NCBI GenBank assembly: GCA_019310975.1
Contig: JAFDDH010000013.1
Span: 1-64,000, forward strand
DNA length: 64,000 bases
Source of the DNA: Deltaproteobacteria bacterium
GTDB taxonomy: Bacteria; Myxococcota_A; UBA9160; UBA4427
Direction of reading: 5' to 3'
Part shown: positions 29,924-40,688 of the stretch, piece by piece
Position numbering within the stretch: position 1 is the first letter of the stretch
Layout: every line of letters starts with the position of its first letter
Notes under the pieces: model-generated
Databases searched by the model: none
Seen by the model: only the letters and a program-made list of their open reading frames with translations
What the model was told of the DNA's origin: nothing
Translations under genes and position numbers: made by a program

Positions 29924-31474
29924 ATGGCCCAATACAACTACGACCGGCTGTCCGCTCAGGACAACTCGTTTCTGCTCGCCGAGACCGCCAAGGCGCACAT
30001 GCACGTCTCGTCGACCCTGATCTACGAGGCCGGCCCGCTGCGCAACGAGGACGGCGGCATCGACTTCGAACGCATCAAGAGGGCCACCGAGGGGTACCTG
30101 CATCTGATCCCTCGCTACCGACAGAAGCTCCACTTCATCCCACTCGAGAACCACGCGGTCTGGGTGGACGACAAGCACTTCAGCCTCGACTACCACGTGC
30201 GCCACACCGCGCTCCCCATGCCCGGCAGCGACGAGCAGCTGAAGCAGCTCTCGGCTCGCATCATGGCACAGCCGCTGGACCGCGCGCGGCCGCTGTGGGA
30301 GACGTGGATCGTGGAGGGACTCGAGGGCGACCGCTTCGCCGTCATCACGAAGATCCACCACTGCATGATCGACGGCTCGTCGGGGGTCGACGTCGCGCAG
30401 ATCATGATGTCGACTACGCCCGACCGGAACATTCCGGACCCGCCCAACTACATTCCGCGGCCGGCGCCCACGCGCTCGGACCTGCTTCGCGACGAGCTGT
30501 GGCGACGTGCCATGATGCCCTTCCGGATCATTCGTGGCGCGCGCACCTTCGCTCGCGAGACCGAGGACCTCTTCTCCGAGGTGAGCGCCCGGGCCAAGAT
30601 CCTCTGGGACATGGCCGGTATGGGGCTCGGAACCAGCGAGACACCGCTGAACGGCCCCCTCACCCACCACCGCAAATTCGATTGGCATGTGATGGCCCTG
30701 GACGACGTCAAGGCCGTGCGGCGCGGCCTCGACTGCTCGGTGAACGACGTCGTGCTCACCGTCGTCACCAGCGCGGTGCGCGAGTTCTTGCTGCTGCGCG
30801 GCGCCGATCCGTCCAATCTGGAATTCAAGATTGCGGCGCCCGTCAGCATTCGCAGGGAGGCGGAGAAGGGTCAGCTGGGCAATCGCGTCTCCTCCTGGGT
30901 CATCTCGCTGCCGATCGGCGAGGCGGACCCGGGCGAGCAGCTGAGGATCATCAACGCCAACACCCAGGAGCTGAAGGACAGCAACCAGGCGCTCGCCATC
31001 GAGATGATCATGAAGGTCGCCGAGTTCACCCCATCCAGCCTGCTCTCGCTGGGCGCGCAAGCGGTGAGCGGACCGATCAACTCGATCGTGACCAATGTGC
31101 CCGGACCGCAGTTTCCGCTCTATATGCAGGGCGCGAAGCTCGAGGGGATCTTTCCCCAGGTTCCGCTCATGGAGGGCATTGGCCTCGGAATCGCCCTGAT
31201 GAGCTATGACGGCAAGATCTGCTGGGGCTTCAACGCCAATCCGGACGTGCTGCCCGACCTCGACAGGTTCGTGGGTCTGATCGTGCGCTCCTTCGAGCGC
31301 GTGGCGACCGCCGCGGGCGTCACGCTCTCCGATGCGCGCCAACCGACCGCGCCGGACGCCAACTCGCCGACCGAGACGGACGCGGCCGAGAGCCCGAACG
31401 AAGACGACGCCGCGAGCATGAATTACCTGCCCGTCGACGACTCCACCGGCCCCCGCACCCCACAGGCCTCGTAG
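29924..31474 (+). CDS. wax ester synthase / diacylglycerol acyltransferase family protein
   Basis: MAQYNYDRLSAQDNSFLLAETAKAHMHVSST...PLWETWIVEGLEGDRFAVITKIHHCMIDGSSGVD (HHxxxDG); SIVTNVPGPQFPLYMQGAKL. Confidence 0.95.
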   Translation: MAQYNYDRLSAQDNSFLLAETAKAHMHVSSTLIYEAGPLRNEDGGIDFERIKRATEGYLHLIPRYRQKLHFIPLENHAVWVDDKHFSLDYHVRHTALPMPGSDEQLKQLSARIMAQPLDRARPLWETWIVEGLEGDRFAVITKIHHCMIDGSSGVDVAQIMMSTTPDRNIPDPPNYIPRPAPTRSDLLRDELWRRAMMPFRIIRGARTFARETEDLFSEVSARAKILWDMAGMGLGTSETPLNGPLTHHRKFDWHVMALDDVKAVRRGLDCSVNDVVLTVVTSAVREFLLLRGADPSNLEFKIAAPVSIRREAEKGQLGNRVSSWVISLPIGEADPGEQLRIINANTQELKDSNQALAIEMIMKVAEFTPSSLLSLGAQAVSGPINSIVTNVPGPQFPLYMQGAKLEGIFPQVPLMEGIGLGIALMSYDGKICWGFNANPDVLPDLDRFVGLIVRSFERVATAAGVTLSDARQPTAPDANSPTETDAAESPNEDDAASMNYLPVDDSTGPRTPQAS

Positions 31475-31509
31475 AGGATATGCGGGCAGCGGCGGGGGAG
31501 GAGCCGGAA

Positions 31510-31701
31510 TCAGTCCTCTTCGCCCGCCGATTCGCTGCGTGTGAAGGCCAGGAACGCCATGGCGGGGCGCTTCGACGACTCGCGCATGGCGAACTGCATA
31601 TTGTCGAACGTCCAGCCCTGCCCGGTCCACTCGTTCAACGCGGACTCGATCTCCGCGTCGGTGACCGAGCTCAACTCGACGATCTTGTAGACGATCCCCA
31701 C
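31510..31701 (-). CDS. small DUF4177-like protein
   Basis: GTG start; VGIVYKIVELSSVTDAEIESALNEWTGQGWTFDNMQFAMRESSKRPAMAFLAF. Confidence 0.65.
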   Translation of the reverse strand: MGIVYKIVELSSVTDAEIESALNEWTGQGWTFDNMQFAMRESSKRPAMAFLAFTRSESAGEED

Positions 31702-31726
31702 CGCGGCTCTCCTTGAATCCGCGCCC

Positions 31727-32701
31727 TCAGGCGTCCAGGCGCTGCGCGAGATCGGCGGCCGCGTAGGTGAGGACGAGGTCGGCACCGGCGCGCTTGATAC
31801 AGATCAAGGCTTCCTGCATGGCGCGCTCGCCGTCGATCCAGCCACGCTCCGCGGCCGCCCGGATCATCGAGTACTCGCCCGAAACATGATAGGCCGCGAT
31901 CGGAACCTCGAAGGCGGCTCGCGCATCGGAGACGATATCGAGATAGGCGAGTGCCGGCTTCACCATCAGGATGTCGGCCCCCTCCTCGAGATCGGCGCGC
32001 ATCTCGCGCAGCGCCTCGCGGCGATTCGGCGGATCCATCTGATAGGCGCGCCGGTCGCCGAACTGCGGCGTGCTCGCGGCAGCGTCGCGGAAGGGCCCGT
32101 AGAAAGCGCTCGCGTACTTCGCCGCGTAGGACATGATGGGCAGCTCACCGAAGCCATGCTCGTCCAGGGTCGTGCGAATCGCACCGACGCGGCCGTCCAT
32201 CATGTCGGAGGGCGCAACCAGGTCTGCGCCCGCCCGGGCATGCGAGAGCGCAGTCAGCGCCAGTCGCTCGACCGATGGATCGTTCAGCACCGACTCGTCC
32301 TCGACGATGCCGCAGTGACCATGGTCCGTGTATTCGCAGAGACAGACGTCCGTCATCACGCAGAGATCCGGCGAACCCTCCTTGATGGTGCGAACTGCGC
32401 GCTGCACGATGCCGTTCTCGGCGTCGGCGCCGCTGCCGCGCGCGTCCTTGTCCGAGGGAATGCCGAAGAGGATCACCGCGGGAACACCGAGATCCGCTAC
32501 GCGCTTGCACTCGTCCACGACCTGATCCACCGACCAGCGGTGCACACCCGGCATCGAGGCGACCGGCTCGCGCACACCCCTGCCCTCGACGATGAAGAGC
32601 GGCAGGATCAGATCGTCGCGCGAGAGCTTCGTTTCGCACACCATCCGGCGCAGCGTGCCGCTGCCACGCAGACGTCGCAGGCGATCTCGCGGATAGCTCA
32701 T
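31727..32701 (-). CDS. hemB: porphobilinogen synthase (delta-aminolevulinic acid dehydratase)
   Basis: [13 protein letters not shown]...[27 protein letters not shown]...[14 protein letters not shown]...[19 protein letters not shown]; Zn Cys triad present. Confidence 0.97.
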   Translation of the reverse strand: MSYPRDRLRRLRGSGTLRRMVCETKLSRDDLILPLFIVEGRGVREPVASMPGVHRWSVDQVVDECKRVADLGVPAVILFGIPSDKDARGSGADAENGIVQRAVRTIKEGSPDLCVMTDVCLCEYTDHGHCGIVEDESVLNDPSVERLALTALSHARAGADLVAPSDMMDGRVGAIRTTLDEHGFGELPIMSYAAKYASAFYGPFRDAAASTPQFGDRRAYQMDPPNRREALREMRADLEEGADILMVKPALAYLDIVSDARAAFEVPIAAYHVSGEYSMIRAAAERGWIDGERAMQEALICIKRAGADLVLTYAAADLAQRLDA

Positions 32702-34350
32702 TTCTCCTCCGTCTCTCCACCCGGCCCACCCGGCCCACCCGGCCCAGCCGGCATGGGCGACAGCGCCGGCGGCTCCGCCGACCGTCGCGTCGCGTCCACA
32801 CGCTCGGCCAGCAGCCGAACCATCTCGCGCACATCCGGGCGCTCCGGCACCACATCGGCCGAGAGGCCCACCTTCTGGAGCGCCCGCGCCGTGGTGATTC
32901 CGATCGCCGCGATGATACTGCGCTCAGCGGCAGCGCGAGCGGGCGCGTCCAGCAGCTCGGCGAAGTGAGCCACTGCCGACGGGCTCGTGAAGGTCAGGAT
33001 GGGCAGCGCAGCCGAGGCCAGATCGGCGCGTAGCGCATCTGTGTCGATGCCCGGTCGCACGTTGCAGTAGAAGGTGACGGCGTCGACGTGTGATCCGGCG
33101 GCACGCAGACCCTGAGGCAGCACGTCGCGACCGATGTCGGAGCGCGGCACCAACACGCGCCGTCCCTCGGGCGAGAGCGAGCGCACGATCTCCGCCAGCA
33201 TCCACTCTGCATCACCACGCCCGCCCGTGAGTACGAAGTGCGCCTCGAGGCCGGCGTCGAGTGCGGTCTGCGCGGTCTTGGCGCCGATGCAGAGCACGCG
33301 GGCGCGCAGCCCTGCGAGGTCCACACCCGCTCGGCGAGCGTGCTCGACGAAGAAGCGGACCGCGTTGGAGCTCGCGAATAGCACGTCATCGCAGTCATCG
33401 AGCCGAAAGAGCGCGCGGTCGACCTCGGCGACGAGCGCCGGATCGTCACAAGCCACCAGGTCGATGAGTGGCCGCAACACGGGTACGGCGCCGGCCGCAC
33501 GCAGCGCGGACGCCAGCTCGGCGCTCTGATGAGACGCGCGTGTGACCAGCGCGCGCATGCCGAAGAGCGGTGCATCCTCCCACCAGCTGAGCGTCTCGCG
33601 CAGCCGCACGACATCACCCACCACAACGACGGAGGGCGATCCAAATCCCTGCTCGAGGGCCGCCTGCGGCAGCTCCGCCAACGTGCTGACGACGACGCGC
33701 TGCTCCGGCAGGGTGCCGTGCATGATGGCCGCAGCCGGAGTATTGGGTGGTTTGCCTCCCTCCATCAGACGGGCGAGCAGCTTTTCCAGGTTGCGCATTC
33801 CCATCAGGATGACGAGCGTATCGACCGCGGAGCCGAGCTCGCGCCAGCGCGTGGCCTCGGCCACCTTGCTCGGATCCTTGTGGCCCGTCACCACGGCGAA
33901 CGACGCGGAAAAGCGACGGTCGGTGATGGGGATGCCCGCGTAGGCGAGCGCCGCGGTGGCGGACGAAACGCCCGGCACCACCTCATAGGCGATGCCGGCC
34001 TCCACACAGGCGCTCGCCTCCTCGCCGCCGCGGCCGAAGACGAATGGATCGCCGCCCTTGAGACGCACGACGGTACGCCCCGCACCGGCGTGTTCGACGG
34101 CCAGCCGATTGATGTCGTCCTGCGATCGCGTCGGCAGATCGTGCCCGCGCTTGCCCACGTTGATGCACACGGCCTGATCGGGCACGAGGGCGAGCAGCTC
34201 CTCGGTGGCCAGCTCGTCATAGAGCACGATGTCGGCGCGCCCCAGCGCCTGGGCGCCGCGCACCGTAATCAGGTCCGGATCACCGGGGCCGGCACCCACC
34301 AGGATCACGCGCCCGCGCTCGTTTCTGCCCTTCAGCACACCGCCCTTCAC
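32698..34350 (-). CDS. fused uroporphyrinogen-III C-methyltransferase / uroporphyrinogen-III synthase
   Basis: [34 protein letters not shown]...[18 protein letters not shown] (SUMT) followed by HemD domain ([34 protein letters not shown]). Confidence 0.95.
   Translation of the reverse strand: MKGGVLKGRNERGRVILVGAGPGDPDLITVRGAQALGRADIVLYDELATEELLALVPDQAVCINVGKRGHDLPTRSQDDINRLAVEHAGAGRTVVRLKGGDPFVFGRGGEEASACVEAGIAYEVVPGVSSATAALAYAGIPITDRRFSASFAVVTGHKDPSKVAEATRWRELGSAVDTLVILMGMRNLEKLLARLMEGGKPPNTPAAAIMHGTLPEQRVVVSTLAELPQAALEQGFGSPSVVVVGDVVRLRETLSWWEDAPLFGMRALVTRASHQSAELASALRAAGAVPVLRPLIDLVACDDPALVAEVDRALFRLDDCDDVLFASSNAVRFFVEHARRAGVDLAGLRARVLCIGAKTAQTALDAGLEAHFVLTGGRGDAEWMLAEIVRSLSPEGRRVLVPRSDIGRDVLPQGLRAAGSHVDAVTFYCNVRPGIDTDALRADLASAALPILTFTSPSAVAHFAELLDAPARAAAERSIIAAIGITTARALQKVGLSADVVPERPDVREMVRLLAERVDATRRSAEPPALSPMPAGPGGPGGPGGETEEK
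32718..32753. repeat. 9-bp tandem repeat (CACCCGGCC)x3 + partial, at the 3' end of the cobA-hemD fusion
   Basis: Read directly; encodes [10 protein letters not shown] tail. Confidence 0.93.
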
Positions 34351-35291
34351 GACGCGGCCTGCGCGTCGCCGGCTGCGCGCAGCTCGTCGAGGATCTTCCG
34401 CCCGCCGGCAGCGAGCACCGACTCGGCCAGATCGCGGCCGAGCGCCTCGGCGTTCCTTGCGGCACCGTGCAACCGGGCGCGCGCAATCCGCTCGCCGTCC
34501 AGGCTCGCCACGAGACCGCGCAGCTGGATGCCACCGTCCTCGCTGACCTCACAATGGGCGGCCAGCGGGATAGTGCAATCGCCACCCAGACGCTTCAGGA
34601 AGCTGCGCTCCGCGACGGCTGCCGTGGCATTCACGTCCGAGGTCAGCACTGCAAGATCGTCGCAGAGCGCCTCGCCCGCTCGGCCCTCCAGCGCCAACAT
34701 CCCCTGGCATACGGCTGGCAGCATGACATCGGTCGCGATGCGCTCGCTGATCGCGTCCGCCCGACCAAGCCGGTCGAGCCCTGCGCACGCCAGCACCACA
34801 GCGGCAAGATCGTCGCTCTCGATCTTCGCGATGCGTGTGGGCACATTGCCGCGCAGTGGCACGATCTCGAGGTCGGGCCGCGCCGCGCGCAGCAGCGCGG
34901 TGCGGCGCGTGCTGCCGGTGCCGACACGCGCGCCCTTCGGCAACCCGCGAAGCGTCGCCGTGGGCTCGCGGCAAACCAACGCATCCCGCGGATCCGCGCG
35001 TTCGGGAAATGCCGCCAACACGCATCCTTCTGCAATCTCTGCCGGAAGATCCTTGGCACTGTGGATCGCGACGTCGGCCTCGCCCGCCAGCAGCGTCTCC
35101 TCGATTTCCTTGATGAAGAGCCCCTTGCCGCCGATCTTCGCCAGCGACACATCCTGGATGCGATCGCCCATGGTGCTCACCACCACGAGCTCGGTATCGA
35201 CCCCGAGCGCGCTCGCGATGCGCTCTGCGGCCCAGCTCGCCTGGGCGAGCGCCAGATCACTGCCGCGCGTGGCGATGCGGACGACGCTCAT
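34347..35291 (-). CDS. hemC: hydroxymethylbilane synthase
   Basis: MSVVRIATRGSDLALAQASWAAERI...GKGLFIKEIEETLLAGEADVAIHSAKDLP. Confidence 0.97.
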   Translation of the reverse strand: MSVVRIATRGSDLALAQASWAAERIASALGVDTELVVVSTMGDRIQDVSLAKIGGKGLFIKEIEETLLAGEADVAIHSAKDLPAEIAEGCVLAAFPERADPRDALVCREPTATLRGLPKGARVGTGSTRRTALLRAARPDLEIVPLRGNVPTRIAKIESDDLAAVVLACAGLDRLGRADAISERIATDVMLPAVCQGMLALEGRAGEALCDDLAVLTSDVNATAAVAERSFLKRLGGDCTIPLAAHCEVSEDGGIQLRGLVASLDGERIARARLHGAARNAEALGRDLAESVLAAGGRKILDELRAAGDAQAAS

Positions 35292-36637
35292 TCCTCGTCA
35301 TCACCCGCGCCGCCATCGCTCCACTCGGCGAAGAGCGCCTCGTCGATCTCGGCGCCCGGGGCCTCCGGATCGTCCAGCCCGAAGAGAGCACGCGCCTCCT
35401 CGAGGATGGCGAGACCTTCCTCGCGGTCCGTCTGCGCGCCCAGGCGCGCCAGTGGCGGGTGCAGGATCTTGTTCACGAGCGCGCGGGTCAACGCCTCGAC
35501 GGCCTGGCGCTGCTCCTCGTCCAGGTCCAGGCGCGAGATCATCCGCTCGAGCTCACCCTGTCGCACGGACTCGGCGCGCGCGCGCAGGTGGCGAATCGTC
35601 GGCACGGCCTGCAGGGCCACCATCCAGCCCGCAAAGCGCTCCTGCTCCTCGAGAACTATCCGCTCACCGTGCAGCGACTCGCGACGCCGCTCCTCCTCAT
35701 TCGCAGAGACGACAGCCTGTAGGTCATCGATGTCGTAGAGATAGGCGTTGTCGAGGGCCTCTGCGGCGGGATCGATGTTGCGCGGCACGCCGATGTCGAT
35801 CAGGAAGATCGGGCGGTTGCGGCGCTTGCGCAGCGCAGCGCGCAGCTGGTTGGCACTGAGGATCGGGCCGTCGCCACCGATGCATGCGAGCACGATGTCG
35901 CTCTCTTGCAGCAGGTCGTCGAGCTCGTCGAGACCGTGCGGGGTGGCCCCAAAGCGCGCCGCCAGCGCCTCCGCGTGGGCGCGTGTGCGGTTGGCGATGC
36001 GGCCGGTACCCAGACCTTCGCGCTGCAGGGCGAAGAGTGCGAGCTCGATCATCTCACCCGCCCCGATCATGAGCGCGCTCTTGTCGGCCAGGTCCTCGAA
36101 GATCTGTCGCGCGAGATCCACCGCCACACGCGCCACCGAGACGGGCCGGTGAGCGATCCGCGTCTCGTTCTTCACTCGCTTGGCGGTCGCAAAGGCGCGC
36201 TGAAAGAGGCGTGAGAGGATCGGGCCACAGCTGCCGATCTCCATCGCAATCCCGTAGGCATCCTTCATCTGCCCCAGGATCTGCGGCTCGCCCACCACCA
36301 TCGAGTCCATCGACGACGCGACCCGGAACACATGCGAGGTGGCTTCCTGATCGCGGTAGACGAAGAACACGTCGTCGAGATGCGCTTTGACGGGCAGCGG
36401 CGCCTCACCGGCCAGTTCGTGGCGGAAGAATCGCTCCAGGGTATGGCGCGCGGCATCGGGCTGGCGCGTGGTCACGACCACCTCGACGCGATTGCAGGTG
36501 GAGATCAGCACCGCCTCCTCGATCTCGTCGTGATCGATCAACTTGCGCAACGCGGCCTGCTCGTCGGCCACCGCGAAGCGCTCGCGCACCTCGACCGGGG
36601 CACTGTGGTGGCTGGTGCCCATCAGGAGGATCTTCAT
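35288..36637 (-). CDS. hemA: glutamyl-tRNA reductase
   Basis: MKILLMGTSHHSAPVEVRERFAV...VLISTCNRVEVVVTT...ATSHVFRVASSMDSMVVGEPQILGQMKDAY. Confidence 0.97.
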   Translation of the reverse strand: MKILLMGTSHHSAPVEVRERFAVADEQAALRKLIDHDEIEEAVLISTCNRVEVVVTTRQPDAARHTLERFFRHELAGEAPLPVKAHLDDVFFVYRDQEATSHVFRVASSMDSMVVGEPQILGQMKDAYGIAMEIGSCGPILSRLFQRAFATAKRVKNETRIAHRPVSVARVAVDLARQIFEDLADKSALMIGAGEMIELALFALQREGLGTGRIANRTRAHAEALAARFGATPHGLDELDDLLQESDIVLACIGGDGPILSANQLRAALRKRRNRPIFLIDIGVPRNIDPAAEALDNAYLYDIDDLQAVVSANEEERRRESLHGERIVLEEQERFAGWMVALQAVPTIRHLRARAESVRQGELERMISRLDLDEEQRQAVEALTRALVNKILHPPLARLGAQTDREEGLAILEEARALFGLDDPEAPGAEIDEALFAEWSDGGAGDDEE

Positions 36638-37425
36638 GACAAGACCTCCACACCGACCACCGCGAAGAGCAGAAACGCGAAGCCCGCGACTGCGCTGGCG
36701 GCGGCCTGGTGCGAGCCCTGCCGACCGACGAAACGCGCCGAGGCGAGCCCCGCGTAGATCCCCCACGCCACCAGCATCCACGAGGCGTGACCCGACCCGG
36801 ACCAGAAGCTTTCCTCCACGGCGTGCAGCCAGGCCGACCCCGTGAGCAACCCCAGAGTGAGCAGCGGGAAGCCCACGGCAAGGGCAGCGACGTTGACGCG
36901 GTCGAGCGCCTCGAGAGAGGGCAGCCCGAAGCCGCGTGCCACGCCGCGCTTCTGCTTCAACCGGCGGTGCTCGAAGAGATAGAAGATCCCCGCCAGCCCG
37001 GAGACACCGAGCAGCCCGAGCCCCGCGCTGGAGAGCAACACGTGGGCGTGGGGCACGGAGCCCTCGGCGACCAGCGTGTCCGCGGGCGCACTCTGGGACC
37101 CCAGGCTTGCAAGGAAGACCGCGAGGAACGCGACCGGGCCGACGACTGCGGCGAGCCCGCCGAGCCGCGCGCGCCACATGAACAAGAGCAGCGAAATCAC
37201 TGCGAACCAGGCCGTGAACGAAATCGCCATCGGGAGGCTCGTGAGGGGTGGAACCGGATCCATTCGATGTAGGGTCGAGAACGCCAGGCCGTGAATGACG
37301 GCACCCGCGGCCAGCCCCCAGACTGCACCCCGCACGATGCGCGGTGCCGGCAGTGCAACCCCCAGCAGCGCCCCGACGCCCGCGGCGAGGTAGATGGCCG
37401 CTGCCGTCTGTAGGAAGGGAATCAA
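36634..37425 (-). CDS. CcsA/HemX-like cytochrome c assembly membrane protein
   Basis: TTG start after GAGGATGATCAC; PHAHVLLSSAGLGLLGVSGLAGIFYLFEHRRLK...WLHAVEESFWSGSGHASWMLVAWGIYAGLASARF. Confidence 0.8.
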   Translation of the reverse strand: MIPFLQTAAAIYLAAGVGALLGVALPAPRIVRGAVWGLAAGAVIHGLAFSTLHRMDPVPPLTSLPMAISFTAWFAVISLLLFMWRARLGGLAAVVGPVAFLAVFLASLGSQSAPADTLVAEGSVPHAHVLLSSAGLGLLGVSGLAGIFYLFEHRRLKQKRGVARGFGLPSLEALDRVNVAALAVGFPLLTLGLLTGSAWLHAVEESFWSGSGHASWMLVAWGIYAGLASARFVGRQGSHQAAASAVAGFAFLLFAVVGVEVLS

Positions 37426-37628
37426 GTGATGATCATCCTCGGATACCGGGCTCGTGGCGCGAGGTCCGTTCGCACGTACGCACGTACCGCCCCCGAAGGG
37501 TGGCACGAAGCGGTCCTTCGCACCCATCGGCGCCCTGGGAGCGGGGAGTATAGGCTCGAGCCGGAGGCCCCGCAGACGCCACCCCCGGGTGGGCGTTCCG
37601 CTGGAATCGACCCACCGGTCGCAGGCGC

Positions 37629-38168
37629 TCAGCGCCTCTGCAGCCGCTCCATCTGCGCCGCCACCTTGGCCGCGTCGTTCACCATCTCGAAGACCCGGTA
37701 ATCGGGCTCGCCAAGGAGCACGAAGCGGATCTCCTCGAGCGAGGTCTCCCCCGCCAGGTGGCGCCGCGCCTCCTCGAACGAGACTTCCGCACAGCGCTGC
37801 AGCGAGAAGCCACCAATGCCGGCGCCGATGGCCGGGAAGGCGATGCTGCGAATGCCGTGCTCGGCCGCCAACGCCAGGCTCGCGGCCACCGACGCGCGCA
37901 CACTCGCCTCGTCGGCGCATCCGCCCGGAGGCATGCTGGCGGCGTGAATGACGTGACGCGCCGGCAGGTCGCCGGCGCTGGTCAGTGCCACCTCGCCGAC
38001 CTCGATCGGACCGTGTGCGTCGCACTCCGCCTGAATGCTGGGCCCGCCCTTCTCGCGAATCGCACCGGCCACGCCGGCCCCCAGCACGAGATCGCTATTG
38101 GCCGCGTTCACGATCGCTTCCACGTCCTGCTCGGTGATGTCGCCCTCGACCAGTGCGATGCGTCCCAT
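37629..38168 (-). CDS. macro domain protein (O-acetyl-ADP-ribose deacetylase-like)
   Basis: [39 protein letters not shown]...[21 protein letters not shown]. Confidence 0.95.
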   Translation of the reverse strand: MGRIALVEGDITEQDVEAIVNAANSDLVLGAGVAGAIREKGGPSIQAECDAHGPIEVGEVALTSAGDLPARHVIHAASMPPGGCADEASVRASVAASLALAAEHGIRSIAFPAIGAGIGGFSLQRCAEVSFEEARRHLAGETSLEEIRFVLLGEPDYRVFEMVNDAAKVAAQMERLQRR

Positions 38169-38387
38169 CACGACCTCCCTCGCCGATCTCGCTTGCTGGC
38201 GGACGGGCGACAGCGAGAGCATAACGCCTCCAGCCGGGCGAACCGCTCGACATCTGCGCTCGCGAGACGATCCGATAGCAGCTGCACGGCCGACTGCTAT
38301 TCTGCGATCCCGCCCATCCCGGTGCCAGGGTCGAGGTACGAAACCCGATCCGGGCTCCGGCATCGAACTCGGACCACGGCCCGAAAA

Positions 38388-38414
38388 CGCAATGCGCGCA
38401 ATGCGCGCAATGCG
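38388..38414. repeat. 9-bp tandem repeat (CGCAATGCG)x3 immediately upstream of the trxA ribosome-binding site
   Basis: Read directly; followed by AAGGAGAAAGATCCG-ATG. Confidence 0.95.
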
Positions 38415-38429
38415 AAGGAGAAAGATCCG

Positions 38430-38753
38430 ATGGCAGAGATCCACGACGTAACCGACGGCAGCTTCGACGCGGAGGTTCTCCAGTCCGATCAGCCCGTCAT
38501 CGTCGATTTTTGGGCGGAGTGGTGCGGACCCTGCCGACAGATCGCGCCGGTCATCAAGGAGGTCGCGGACGAATTCGAGGGGCGAGTCAAGGTGGTCAAG
38601 CTGAATGTCGACGAGTCGCCGCAGACGGCAGGCAAGTACGGCATCCGCTCGATCCCCACATTGCTCTCCTTCAAGGACGGGCAGGTCGTCGAGCAGGTGA
38701 TGGGTGCGCGACCCAAGGCCGGCTATACGGAGATGGCTCAGAAGCTGGTCTGA
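38430..38753 (+). CDS. trxA: thioredoxin
   Basis: [42 protein letters not shown]. Confidence 0.97.
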   Translation: MAEIHDVTDGSFDAEVLQSDQPVIVDFWAEWCGPCRQIAPVIKEVADEFEGRVKVVKLNVDESPQTAGKYGIRSIPTLLSFKDGQVVEQVMGARPKAGYTEMAQKLV

Positions 38754-38774
38754 GTCGACCAGATGGCGCTCCGC

Positions 38775-39614
38775 TCAGGCGTCTGGGGCGTGTCGGGCGT
38801 GTAGAGAGGGCAGGCGGTGTCCGCTGCGGCCATATCCGCTGACCTCCAGGCCGACGGGGGTCACGCCGTCGGCGTCGCCGTCGATGGCGTCGATGGCGAA
38901 GAAGCACACGGGCCAGCGGCGGCGTACCGCCAGGCGGTAGAGTAGCGGGTCCGGATTCACCACCACGGGGTGACCCACCAGATCGAGCAGCGGGCGATCG
39001 GTCACGGAGTCGGTATAGAACCAGCTCTTGGCCAGATCGATCTCCTCCTCCGCGATGAACTGCTGCAGCCAGTAGATCTTCCCCTCCTCGAAGCAGATCG
39101 GCTCCACGACGCGGCCCGTGAAGAGCCCGTTCTCCACTTCGAGACGGGTGTAGACCATATGCTCGACACCCAGATGCCGAGCCAGCGGCTCCACGACGAA
39201 CTTCGTGGCGCCGCTCACGATGCAGACTACGTGGCCACTGTCCTGATGGTGGCGAATACAGGCCACGGCCTCCGGATAGATCGCCGGTAGGATGGCCGCG
39301 TCGAAGAGAACGTTGGCTTCGGCAATCACATCTGCCTCACTCCGCCCTCTGAAGTCCGCCATCATGCTCTTGGTCCAGGACAGGATGTCGAGCACGCCAA
39401 TCTTGTACTGGAGATAGGCGCCAAGACCCCTTACGAGCTCGAGGGCATCGAGCTCACCCTGCTCGTATTTGTGCTTCATGTACACCGAGCCCGAGTTCTC
39501 GGCGATGATCGTCTTGTCCATGTCGAAGAAGGCACCGATGCGCGGCGATCGGCGGCGCTTCTCCGGACCGATCTCGGAGAGCCTCTCTGGTGTGCGCTCG
39601 TCAGTGGCGACCAT
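38775..39614 (-). CDS. HAD-IB family hydrolase (SerB-like)
   Basis: GAFFDMDKTIIAENSGSVYMKHKY...CIVSGATKFVVEPLARHLGVEHMVYTRLEVENGLFTGRV. Confidence 0.92.
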   Translation of the reverse strand: MVATDERTPERLSEIGPEKRRRSPRIGAFFDMDKTIIAENSGSVYMKHKYEQGELDALELVRGLGAYLQYKIGVLDILSWTKSMMADFRGRSEADVIAEANVLFDAAILPAIYPEAVACIRHHQDSGHVVCIVSGATKFVVEPLARHLGVEHMVYTRLEVENGLFTGRVVEPICFEEGKIYWLQQFIAEEEIDLAKSWFYTDSVTDRPLLDLVGHPVVVNPDPLLYRLAVRRRWPVCFFAIDAIDGDADGVTPVGLEVSGYGRSGHRLPSLHARHAPDA

Positions 39615-39984
39615 CGCCGGGACGGTATCACGCAAGGGGTGTTCCTTGAAGACCAGACCCTCCTGCCAGCCCGGTCGGGCTCCCACCGCCATCCCCGCCC
39701 CACGGACGGACATTCGACAGATTCGCGTGTGAACTCCCGAGAAGCCGGCCCGGCCCGAGGCGATGTGCGCCGAAGTTGCCCCTTCGTGAGGTGCGCAACC
39801 CACTGCGTCGCCCGCAAGCCACTTCACAGACCCGAGCACGCAAGTGGCGCTCGGCCTCAAGAAATCCCCTTATTTCACCGTTAGTTGCAATGAACGGAAC
39901 CGCTGGCATGGAAGCTGCTTTGTAGTTCCCCAACGCATCTCTCGCGATGCATCGGTGGAGAGGCGCCGGAAGGTGTACTTGCAC

Positions 39985-40686
39985 GTGACGAAGAAGACGA
40001 CGCAGAGGACGAAGAGAAAATCCGGGAAGCCCCCGACCCACGAATCGGGTTTCACCCTGATCGAGATGATTGTCGTGATCGCGATCGTCATGGCGCTCGT
40101 CGCCATTGCGGTGCCGATGATGTATGGCCAGGCGTCCAACCAACGCCTGAAGGACACTGCGCGCGGGATCGCCAACGTGCTCAACCGTGCTCGTGGCGAG
40201 GCCGTCCGCACCGGCAACGTGCACATCGTCTATGTGGCCACGGACGCATCGGGCAACCTGCTGCAGGACCCGTCCGGAAACAACGTCGCGGCCCTGATTC
40301 TGAACGATGGCGCTCCGGGCGCAACCGATCAGAACTGCCAGATCGACTCCGGTGAGCCGATCTGGACCGTCCAGAACGTCGCCGGCGTCGGGCTCGGAGT
40401 GGTGGGCAGCCCCGCGACGGCACCCAACGACCAGGGCAGTGGCAACAAGACGAGTGGCTCGACGTTCACGGAAGACGACGGCAGTACCGCGGCGACCTGG
40501 GTGATGTTCCGCCCGGACGGAATGCCACTCGCCTTCGACGCCGGCTGTGCGACAGGCGACGCGGGCAGCGGTGCTGGCGCGTTCTACCTGCAGAACGGCG
40601 AGCGCAACCTCGCCGTGGTCCTCAAGCCCATGGGCAACGTGAAGGTGCACGCCTTCAGCGTGACTACCAACACATGGACGGAATAG
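39985..40686 (+). CDS. type IV pilus minor pilin GspH/FimT-like prepilin
   Basis: ESGFTLIEMIVVIAIVMALVAIAVPMMYGQASNQRLKDTARGIANVLNRARGEAVRTG; GTG start inferred. Confidence 0.85.
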   Translation: MTKKTTQRTKRKSGKPPTHESGFTLIEMIVVIAIVMALVAIAVPMMYGQASNQRLKDTARGIANVLNRARGEAVRTGNVHIVYVATDASGNLLQDPSGNNVAALILNDGAPGATDQNCQIDSGEPIWTVQNVAGVGLGVVGSPATAPNDQGSGNKTSGSTFTEDDGSTAATWVMFRPDGMPLAFDAGCATGDAGSGAGAFYLQNGERNLAVVLKPMGNVKVHAFSVTTNTWTE

Positions 40687-40688
40687 CG

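Noticed and set aside
27910-31630. 630-aa and 645-aa minus-strand ORFs
   Set aside because: Antisense to ggt and WS/DGAT genes, which have clear family motifs on the plus strand.
33529-35859. 776-aa plus-strand ORF
   Set aside because: Antisense to cobA-hemD, hemC and part of hemA; low-complexity Arg/Ser/Ala translation, no domain signal.
37568-37595. ACGCCACCCCCGGGTGGGCGT hairpin downstream of the macro-domain gene
   Set aside because: Imperfect stem with a bulge and no U-tract; could be a terminator but support is weak.
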